From contig OZ037912.1 in the NCBI GenBank assembly GCA_964035575.1, positions 868,001 to 932,000 on the forward strand: DNA of 64,000 nt. The letters are read 5' to 3'. The stretch is from Rhynchopus sp. YZ270_cl-10 (Eukaryota > Euglenozoa > Diplonemea > Diplonemida > Diplonemidae). Shown piece by piece: positions 31,426 to 40,533 of the stretch. Numbering within the stretch: position 1 is the first letter of the stretch; each line of letters begins with the position of its first letter. Under the pieces are notes generated by a model. It made no database searches and was not told the origin of the DNA. It was given only the letters and a program-made list of their open reading frames with translations. The position numbers and the translations under genes were made by a program.

Positions 31426-34383
31426 GAGACCATGAATTTCACGCCCCTTCACAAAATCGTGAAGGAGGGGCGTGAATTTATTTTCCGGTATTTCACGCTC
31501 AAAAAATAAATTCACGCTCAGAAAAATAAATTCACGCTCAGAAAAAATAAATTCACGGTCGAAAATCGTAGAACTGAACTCTCGAAAATTTTTTTGGAGG
31601 CCTTTGGAGGCCCAATTTTGCAATTAAAGCCAGAAAAGAGGCCTTTTGAGCCATTCTAGGGGTCTCAAACGCATTTTTCAGTTAATTTTCTGTAGCACAC
31701 AAACCAAGGATACACACCGTTTTTTCCCCCAATTTTCTTCCAAAAATCTCAAATGACACCTCAAAAACGTACGAGGGCACCTGTGGAGAGTGAGTCCGAC
31801 ACGAACACAAGTGTCTCATCGTCATCGTCTTCATCGTCTTCCTCATCTTCATCAGAAGTACAGCCGCGTAAGCGCCACAAACCCGCTGCACCAGTTCTGG
31901 CTCAAGGCGCTGTCCAGCGCTAAGAGTTCCACATAAGAAAACTGAATCAAAAATCATCATAAAAAGAAGGGAAAAGTCACTTAGTGCCCAAGTTTGTTGT
32001 ACCCATTTAGGATAATACCCAGTGGGTATTATCCTAAATTATTTGGGTATTATCCTAAATTATTTTGGGTATTATGGGTACTGGGTACTGGGTACTGGGT
32101 ACTGGGTACTGGGTACTGGGTACTGGGTACTGGGTACTGGGTACTGGGTACTGGGTACTGGGTACTGGGTACTGGGTACTGGGTACTGGGTACTGGGTAC
32201 TGGGTACTGGGTACTGGGTACTGGGTACTGGGTACTGGGTACTGGGTACTGGGTACTGGGTACTGGGTACTGGGTACTGGGTACTGGGTACTGGGTACTG
32301 GGTACTGGGTACTGGGTACTGGGTACTGGGTACTGGGTACTGGGTACTGGGTACTGGGTACTGGGTACTGGGTACTGGGTACTGGGTACTGGGTACTGGG
32401 TACTGGGTACTGGGTACTGGGTACTGGGTACTGGGTACTGGGTACTGGGTACTGGGTACTGGGTACTGGGTACTGGGTACTGGGTACTGGGTACTGGGTA
32501 CTGGGTACTGGGTACTGGGTACTGGGTACTGGGTACTGGGTACTGGGTACTGGGTACTGGGTACTGGGTACTGGGTACTGGGTACTGGGTACTGGGTACT
32601 GGGTACTGGGTACTGGGTACCAAGAGAAGGCACCTTGACAGCAGCGAAGGCGCAAGACAAGGTATGTAAATATGTTAACTTTATGGTGAATATTCAACAA
32701 AGTAAGGCCGTCGACTCGTATTTCCTCCAAAAAGTCTCCAGAACAATATTTTACACCCTCAGGCCAACTTATTTTTTAAAGAAATCACCTTCTTTAAATT
32801 CCCCACCACTCACAACTTCACTTTAAACAGGTATCGCGAGTGCAACATCGAGAACCAACTGTGCAGAACGAGCGAACATATGGGGTGGAAAGGGGGGTGG
32901 GAACACTCTGTCAGTCACTGCTATTGCCATTAACCCAGGGAGCATAGCTAGTGCAAGAAATTCGACTTTGGAAACCTTCCGGAAAGTCTGTCCTCTGCTT
33001 GCGGAGGACGAGGCACAAGAAAATATTGCGTTCCCCCAGAAAACCAGTGCACATTTCACACTCCTTGTGGGTAGTCTTGTTGCCTTTTTTGTCGAGTAAT
33101 TTTGGCCCAGGCATGCTCTTGAAGCATGACAATTTAGTGTGTATGGGGCAGGGTGTTGTTTTGTTCTGAATTCTCTTTGTTATAACATCTAAGTCAATCG
33201 CGGGTGGTGGTTTGTGTAGCGTGAGGCACTCTTTTTAGCAAACTTCCTGCGGCTGCTAAAGTGTTATTTCTTCGGATTTAACAACGTACAGCGTAACATA
33301 GTGGTTTAGCCTGGTCGACACAACCTTTGATAGATACGGGATAACCAACCCCCTTCGACCCCTTGTGGGTTCACTGAACAAGCCCTCGTGGTAGTTAAAC
33401 GCGATTGACATTTACATTTCCTAGAGATGAAAGAACAAGATAACACTTCTGTACCCGCGCATCAAAATTGTGGAAAACTTTGCACCCCAAACACCCTCAA
33501 CAACGCCCGCCAAAAGGCGCCCCTTGTTGCTGGGAGTTGTTCTCATGTTTGATACCTGCACAGCGGGCATTCCTCTGAGTCCAACGCATGTTTGGCCTGT
33601 CTGCGGCGTTGTACTTCAGGTGCACGAAGACAGGGTCTGGTGGTAAATTTTGCGTAGTGTCGCATTCCCTCATGTGTGGGTCACTCACACTTGGCGGTCA
33701 TGTGCCACTGCGTGGGTCTGGGAATTTGGGTACCTGGGTACAGGAAATTTGTTGTGGAAGACATCAACCACCATGCATTGAGGAGGGTAAGACAGTGGTC
33801 GCAGTTTCTACTTGATAGCATTACAACATTTAACTTCTCCACGGGGGTCTTGGGCCGTTCACTCGGTTATACCTTGACAACCGGAAGATATTCTTGAGGC
33901 CTTTTTGGTCTCTAGAATATCCGGTCTTCCCGAACGGAGGCACACTTTGTGTGTTACTACGACCTGGCAACTTCCAGCAGTAGGTTAAGTAATCTTTCTT
34001 GTAAATTGTTGGAACATTATCTCCTCAGTGCATGAATACCCCACGTGACTGGACACTTTTGTGTTTGTCATGTGGAGCTGTGGTTGCTCTTTCACGACTT
34101 TTTTCCTTGTACACCAGTGTGCCGGTACCTGGGTACCTGGGTACCTGGGTACCTGGGTACCTGGGTACCCAGTACCCAAAAATAATTTAGGATAATACCC
34201 AAATTAATTTAGGATAATACCCAAATAATTTAGGATAATACCCAAATAATTTAGGATAATACCCACTGGGTATTATCCTAAATGGGTACTAGAAACTTGG
34301 GTACTAGCCTACTTACCCCTAAAAAGAACCACTCCACCCTCTTCTCTTTGTACGTGAAAACGGGTTGTGAAATTCATGGTCTC
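31426..34383. mobile_element. Candidate TIR element E
   Basis: GAGACCATGAATTTCAC at 31426-31442 is the exact reverse complement of 34367-34383. The left subterminal part repeats AAATAAATTCACGCTCAGA three to four times. The interior includes the GGGTACT array (32076-32619), GGATAATACCC repeats at both sides (32010-32060; 34188-34280), and a ~620-bp segment (32916-33540) shared with element A. No target duplication is evident, so the outer limits are less certain than for A, C and G. Confidence 0.55.
32076..32619 (+). repeat. GGGTACT heptamer array (~78 units)
   Basis: About 544 bp of uninterrupted (GGGTACT)n. All frames are open, giving spurious YWVLGTG and STQYPVP repeat ORFs. A shorter GGGTACC array lies at 34123-34170 and GGTACTGGGTACTAGG at 18777 in the related interior of element A. 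Confidence 0.97.
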
Positions 34384-34435
34384 ATTTGGAGATAAAATAA
34401 TATATTATCGTGAATTTATACCAGTATTTCACTTA

Positions 34436-34521
34436 CAGGTGGAAACAGCCCTCGGGGAAGCATTTTTCCCCTCGGGCTTCGCCCTCGGGAAAAAATGCTT
34501 CCCTCGGGCTGTTTCCACCTG
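34436..34521. repeat. 86-bp hairpin (cruciform-capable)
   Basis: CAGGTGGAAACAGCCCTCGG at 34436 pairs with the reverse complement ending at 34521; inner arms GAAGCATTTTTCCC/GGGAAAAAATGCTTC surround CTCGGGCTTCGCCCTCGG. Flanking GTATTTCAC/GTGAAATAC and TTATCGTGAATT/AATTCACGATAA extend the pairing to about 34390-34565. Confidence 0.9.
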
Positions 34522-35005
34522 TGCGTGAAATACTGGAAAATAAATTCACGATAATAATATATCAGCCAAAATCTGCTTAGCCGTATATAAAGGCCTGTTT
34601 TTGGAGCCACTTTAAAGTGATAAAAAATCCGCCAAAAAAATGTTGCGACCCCGGAATTTTTTCAGATCGATCCGGAAATTCATATACGCGCCTTTTCGGG
34701 TGAAAATATTACACCCCCGGCCTCTCAAACGTACTTGACCGTGGACAGGTGGATTTTATCGATTTTATGGCCCGGGCACATTCTGAAAAAAAATATTCTT
34801 GGAAAGATAGGGTGCGAAAACGTTCAATTCCGGGGTCGGACGGTCAAAAATATGCATCTGGGGCGAGCGAGTGGGCGGCGGGAGAATGGGTACTATGTAC
34901 TGGGTACTATACAGTGTACTATGTACGGTGAGGAAATCTCCTCTTTGGGTCCAACACAGCGATGTCTCTAAATTAGATTTTTTTTGTCAAAAGTTGTCGA
35001 TTTTT

Positions 35006-35527
35006 CAACTTACCTTCCTTCACCCCCCCTGTAAGGGTAACCGTAGGTGAAGTAAGGTATAGTATTGAAATCGATGTGGGGGGGGAGTAAAGGGTCAATA
35101 TTACAAACCCGGATTTTGAGGAAAATTTTGGCCAAAAATGGGCCCCACGTATAAGCAACCGGGCTCATATTTCTCAAAATTTAAGTGGTCAAAAAATTGT
35201 CCAATTTTCGAGATTGACCCCACCACTGCACGGGCGGAGCCCAAAAACGCAAATAAGGACCCTTTTCAACTTACCTTCCTTCACCCCCCCTGTAAGGGTA
35301 ACCGTAGGTGAAGTAAGGTATAGTATTGAAATCGATGTGGGGGGGGGAGTAAAGGGTCAATTTTACAAAACCAGATTTTGAGGAAAATTTTAGCCGAAAA
35401 TGGGCCCCACGTATAAGCAACCGGGCTCATATTTCTCAAAATTTAAGTGGTCAAAAAATTGTCCAATTTTCGAGATTGACCCCACCACTGCACGGGCAGA
35501 GCCCAAAAACGCAAATAAGGACCCTTT
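35006..35527 (+). repeat. Tandem duplication of a 261-bp unit
   Basis: Units 35006-35266 and 35267-35527 are nearly identical, and a third copy is at 19624-19884 in element C. Each has a hairpin (TACCTTCCTTCACC against GGTGAAGTAAGGTA), GGGCCCCACGTATAAGC, and a diverged version of the TTGACCCCACCACTG core. Confidence 0.9.
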
Positions 35528-37207
35528 TTAATTTGTTCTCTTGAAATGTGTAATTTCAAGTTTTCTAGAAAAAAATAGCAACTGATCCTACAAGGGTTGA
35601 AGGAAGGTGTGTGGAAAACAACAACAACAAAACAAGGAATTGCTAGGAAAAAAAGCGAGGTGTGCTGTGGGAAACTCTGCGCGATTTTTTTCTTTGCTGG
35701 GTGGTACTGATGCGCATGGTGTGATCGACGACAGTTAGTCGTCTGTGTTCCTTGCACACTCCTCCTCCGGCGACGATGCGTGGGAGGCTGTGGACGACAA
35801 CGAGCTGGAACACGCCGACCATCCATCGAGCAAATGGTGCTGGACGAAGAGGGGTCTGAGGATGACAGCCCCCGTTCTTGAACGTTTCAAGTGCAGGCGT
35901 CCCAGTGGTTGTGGCAGCGTTTTCGCATACCTGCAGAAGAGCAGAGTGTAGATTATTTCTACAGGGCGGTGTTCAGGAGTGTGGGTCCCCCCATAACCAC
36001 AGCACACCCCATTTTTTTTTCCGATAGCAATTACTTGTTTTTCTTTGGATTTATTTAGGGGAGCCTATACCGGTAATTTTGGCTCCTTTTGATTTTAAAT
36101 TGAAATTTCTAAGTCTTTTTTGACCTACGACCCCGGCAATGCATTTTTTGGGACTCTGTGGACCCAAATGAGCAAAAATTTAAACAAAATACTGCCCGTT
36201 GGCACATTTAAACGCACATTTTGTTGAAAATTGTCATTTTACACTGGATTTGCCTTTGCCATTTTCAGTTTTTTTGCAGATTTTTTTCAAAAAAAAAATT
36301 GGAAAAAAAAGGCTCAAAAGTGCCTGAAACCCAGCGGAAAGTGATTTTTGGTGAGGAAAATAGGGTAGTTTCACCTATTTTTGGGTTTTTTTGCCGAAAG
36401 GCGCCAAATTTTCCGCGCCAAATGAAGGAATAGCCGGTGCATAGGCCCCCCTAATTTATTTTTGACAAATCTTTCAATTGCGACCATTTTTGTCAACTGG
36501 AAACACACTCCACGGTACGCAACGTTTGGTGGAGCCGACCACTCTTTCTGCACTGAAAATCCCCTGTAGTACATGCACAAAGCATTGGAGCCACTTTTTT
36601 TTGACTTCTACTCCACTAAAATGGTCGATTTTTTTTTCTATGAAACGCGGGGAGCTCGGAAATCCATATACGCCCATTTTCGGGGTGTTTGGAAAATAAG
36701 TTCTCACCTGAGGCGGCGGAGAGCAAAAGTGAAAAAACTGCCGACGTCATTTCAGAAAATAATTTTTTTTTATTTTTTTGAAATTTTTTTGGGATTGAAA
36801 TCAGGGGATCGAAATAGTTAAATGCGGGGTCGTAGGCTCAAAAATTTGCATCTGTGGTTTATTAAGTGAACGAGGCCCCCGAAGTATACGGCTAAGCAGA
36901 TTTTGGCTGATATATTATTCCTACAAACTTGCATTACTGGGGGGGGGCCGAATATAAGAAAGGGTATCTTATAATATGCGTAAGAATTAAGCGAAAATGA
37001 AGGTTTTAAAAAATTTAATTTAAATTTTTTAATTTAAGAAAGGGTATCTTATATTCAACTTTATTCAACTTAAACTACAAAACATAACCGAATACCCGTG
37101 TTTCTACCAGTTTAAACGCCGGCATTTGCATTTCCGGAATCTGTCCGTCCAGTGGTGGGGTCAATTTGCAGAAATGGACAAGTTCTCGTTTTTGGTCAAT
37201 TTCCGCA

Positions 37208-37362
37208 ATACACAGTATACACAGTATACACAGTATACACAGTATACACAGTATACACAGTATACACAGTATACACAGTATACACAGTATACACAGTATA
37301 CACAGTATACACAGTATACACAGTATACACAGTATACACAGTATACACAGTATACACAGGGG
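37208..37362 (+). repeat. ACACAGTAT nonamer array (~17 units)
   Basis: Perfect 9-bp units directly next to the ~110-bp core. The complement ATACTGTGT is related to the TACTGTG and TACTGGG heptamers elsewhere in the window. ORFs through it (QYTQYT, IHSIHS) are spurious. Confidence 0.95.
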
Positions 37363-37624
37363 GAAAACTCACGTTGTGGGCGCCGCAGGCGCACGGTACG
37401 CGTCTTTCGGGATTTTTTTCCAGCCCCGTTCTGTGCGTTCTTTTGACTCAGCGAGTCGATTGCGTTCAACGGTGGGGTCACACATGGGTATGCAAGAGTG
37501 GAGGCGCGTCAACAGGGGGAGTGGAAAAACCTCAAGGTAAAAAAATGTTTTTATACACCACCCCTAAAAAAAGGGTATTATTTAGCAGTTTGTTAGCATT
37601 TTTTTTGATAAAACAACTTGTTTG

Positions 37625-38100
37625 GTGCTTCCCGGGGGGTATGCATTTCACAAATTTTCACAAAATGTGACAAGTTTTCACAAGTTTTCACAACTCGAAA
37701 ACCGCTATAAAATTGTGAAGGCTGGTGGAAAATGGTGAAAAATTGTGAAAAGTTGTGAAAAGTTGTGAAAAGTTGTGAATTGATTTTTTTTTTTTGGGGG
37801 GGTTTTTTTTGGGTTGGGTGGTGACCCACCCATTGAGGGGTATGCTGGGATTCACAAGATAGAACGTGATGTGGTGTACCTGTGTACCTGTGTACTGTGC
37901 ACTGTGCGGAAATGACGAGAACTTGTCCATTTCGGCAAATTGACCCCACCACTGGCCGGACGGATTCCGGAAATGCAAATGCCGGCATTTAAAAGCTTCA
38001 CCAGCGAAGAAAAAAAGGGTGGTGAAAAGTTGTGAATAGTTGTGAAAAGTTGTGAATTGAATTGAAAATTTGTGAAATGCATACCCCCCGGGAAGCACCA
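37625..38100. mobile_element. TIR element G (476 bp) with 5-bp target duplication
   Basis: TGGTGCTTCCCGGGGGGTAT at 37625 is the exact inverse of the end at 38100; the TIR continues through GCATTTCACAAATTTTCA. Target duplication TTGTT at 37620-37624 and 38101-38105; the empty site ACAACTTGTTGTCAATTC is present at 417-434. Subterminal repeats are TTTTCACAAG/GTTGTGAAAAG. The interior has the ~110-bp core next to CCTGTGTACTGTGCACTGTG. Non-coding. Confidence 0.9.
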
Positions 38101-40252
38101 TTGTTGTCAATTCTAAAAAGATTGGAGGCAGCGCTGCAGGGCAAACAAAACGGATTGAAAAAAACAGAAGCTTGCTTGTTTTCTTTGAGTACTCAATTAA
38201 CCACAACAACCGTACTTCAGTTTAACACATTTTTTCACCTTTTTGTTTTCCCGGCTTTGAGCGCACAAACAAAAGACCCGATCTTTTTTATCAGTGAAAT
38301 TTGCTGGTTTTAGCCACACCAAACTAGCGATTCACATAAATTCACAAAAGTTCACAAAAATTCGCAACACCTGCACGAAACCTTCACAAACATTCACATA
38401 AATTCACAAAAAACCACACACCCGTGTATCACGTGTCTTTTCGCCTCGTTGCTTTATATTTGTGGGGTTTTTGGCCGGGAAATATGCATCGTCCAAAAAA
38501 CACCGGCATTTGCATTTTTGGAATCCGTCCGTCCAGTAGTGGGGTCACTTTGCCAAAATGGACAAGTTCTTGGTACATACGCAGATACTTACACTGAGTG
38601 ACTTCACCATCGTGTTGTCACTTAGCAAGCCAACATGGGAAAAGTGCGATGATGGGTCGGGGGTGGAAGCTTAACAAGGTAATGGGTCTTGTGAGAGTGA
38701 TTACAGCTGCATTTGCAACATGTAATAGAAAGTGAATGTACTCGTCGCTTGCACCGAAGCCTCCTTAAAAAAAAAGGAGGCAATACACAGAAGTATCAAT
38801 GGGAATATATCAACATCAAATAGCCAGCAACACAGCGCCGCAGGCGCACGGTACGCTACTTTTTTAGTTGTAGAGGGCAGCTGATGATGGTGCAGATGTT
38901 CTGCATCGTAGTCACTCAGTCCCCTTGTTTCGCTTTTTTGGGTATAAGCGAACGATGATGCAGGTCCTCTTTCCATTTGCCGAAAACCTGCAGAAAGACG
39001 TCAGCATGCTGTCTCTGCAGAAAGACGAGATATGCCCTCCGAGACGAACAATTATTATTATTATTTTTTTTTAGATTTCCAAAATCTGTTCGCACGCATG
39101 ACACTAAACAATAATTTTAATTGTGCTACCCTAAGAAAATAAGCTTTGGGCGTATGTGAGTTGCCCTTGGGACGCCCTAATATGTACAGAGTCTTTAGAT
39201 AAAGCTCAAAGTTTAATATAAGATACCCCTATCTTATATCACACATTCTCCGAAATTGCGTATCATTTTTCAGATTTTTCACTCACTCGACCCAGATGCA
39301 TATTTTTTATCGTCCGACCCCGGAATTGAACATTTCGAAACCGCGCTTTCAAAAGAAATAAAAATCTCAAAAAAATAAAAAAAATCTTTTCTTTGAAATC
39401 ACCGCGAGAGTTAAATATAAGATACCCCTTTCTTATATTAGAGGTAAAAAGAAATGAAAAACGCCATTTTCCAACCCTTTCTTATATTCGACCCCTTTCT
39501 TATATTCGACCCCTTTCTTATATTCGCCCCCCCCCCAGTAAAGGAGAAATAGTATTACTGGTACGGTCGCCAAATCTCCCCTCAAACAGGCGGATTGTGA
39601 AAGCAACGAAACGACTTTACTTACCGATGCTGTCTGGGTGTGTAATGATATTTTCACTTTACGGTGCGGGTCAGTCTTACACCTTCTGGTGTCGGCTGCT
39701 CGCCTCTGTTGAGCTACCAGCAACACCTTTACCGTCACTTCCTAACATGAATCACGTTCTGTTGCAAAAGGGCGTCATTGTCGTGTTTTGGCACAAAAAC
39801 CTCCACCCCACCTTTCTTCGTGTCTGTAGGTGGTCATTCTCTTCAGAAACCACTCTCTGCAGGAGGGACGGAAGGTCAGCTCCACATCTCCGTATCTATG
39901 CTGTACATTCCTCCTTGAATGCTTGGATCCTTTTCGACAGCGTCATCTCTCCAGGTGGCGTTGTTTGTATAACCACATACCTCGCCCCTATTGGTAATTT
40001 CTTGCAAATGCTAAAGCCTGCTCCACTCTTTTGGACCCACGCATGACGAACCTCAGCGAGGCAACGTTGCGTGGGTTCTTACTATTTTGTGTTCTCTTTT
40101 TACTTTGTGGCAACCCGCGCAGCAGGTGCTTATTTTTATGTACTTCATGTTCGTCGATGCTACACGAGAAACAAACTACATGACGCGGGCGTCTCTTGTC
40201 AAGCTTGTGAAATGACATTCCAAGAAATGACAGGCAAAATGACAAGAAATGA

Positions 40253-40292
40253 CAAGCAACCACTTGGCATTGCCAAGTGGTTGCTTGCCATC
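40253..40292. repeat. Perfect hairpin upstream of cyclase copy 4
   Basis: AAGCAACCACTTGGCA pairs with TGCCAAGTGGTTGCTT with a 2-base loop. Weaker pairing extends outward through repeated AAATGACA/TGTCATTT motifs (40203-40320). May be a small foldback element. Confidence 0.8.
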
Positions 40293-40533
40293 TATTTCAC
40301 TTGTCATTTCATTTGTAACGTTACGTGTCGTGACAAGAGACATACGTCATCGTGTTCGCCCCACCCCCCTTTTTCGCCTTTTTTCCTGATGTGCCACCTC
40401 TTCCATTGAACACACTTCCCACCAGAAAGGGGTCAAAACACACACTTTTTAAAAAACCTTTTCCTCCGTATCTGCAGCAGCGTCAACCGACTCCCCTGCT
40501 GTAGTGTGGTGACGTGGTGGTAGCACAGCCGCC

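Larger units (their letters stand above)
34390..36919. mobile_element. Candidate TIR/foldback element L
   Basis: AATAATATATCAGCCAAAAT then CTGCTTAGCCGTAT (34552-34585) is inversely repeated at 36886-36919. The left end is itself a foldback (34390-34565) around a strong hairpin. The interior contains two tandem 261-bp units and the rest of the element-C-type core (35006-36030), followed by A/T-rich sequence with short frames of no recognisable family. Confidence 0.5.
36935..39540. mobile_element. TIR element I (TA-flanked) containing element G
   Basis: Left end TACTGGGGGGGGGCCGAATA then TAAGAAAGGG; right end TTCTTATATTCGCCCCCCCC then CCAGTA. Subterminal TCTTATATTCGACCCC repeats occur on the right (39430-39530). 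A TA duplication is consistent. Its interior holds two-and-a-half copies of the ~110-bp core (37100-37207, 37890-38006, partial 38508-38575), the ACACAGTAT array, the ~195-bp repeat known from 411-607, and element G within that repeat. Confidence 0.65.
31173..40533. other. Expanded spacer between cyclase copies 3 and 4, a nest of elements
   Basis: Shared 3' module to about 31408, then ~8.2 kb of foreign sequence to about 39633, then shared spacer modules (39640-39870; 39873-39990) that end near 40010. The foreign part consists of element E (31426-34383), foldback/element L (34390-36919), and element I (36935-39540) with element G inside it, plus minisatellites. 40010-40533 has no counterpart upstream of the other cyclases; it contains a perfect hairpin (40253-40292) and supplies a different promoter for copy 4. 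Confidence 0.7.

Noticed and set aside
32022-32826. YWVLGTG and STQYPVP repeat proteins
   Set aside because: Translations of the GGGTACT array with no codon bias or start context.
37126-37670. Repeat ORFs QYTQYT, VYTVYT, IHSIHS
   Set aside because: Translations of the ACACAGTAT array.
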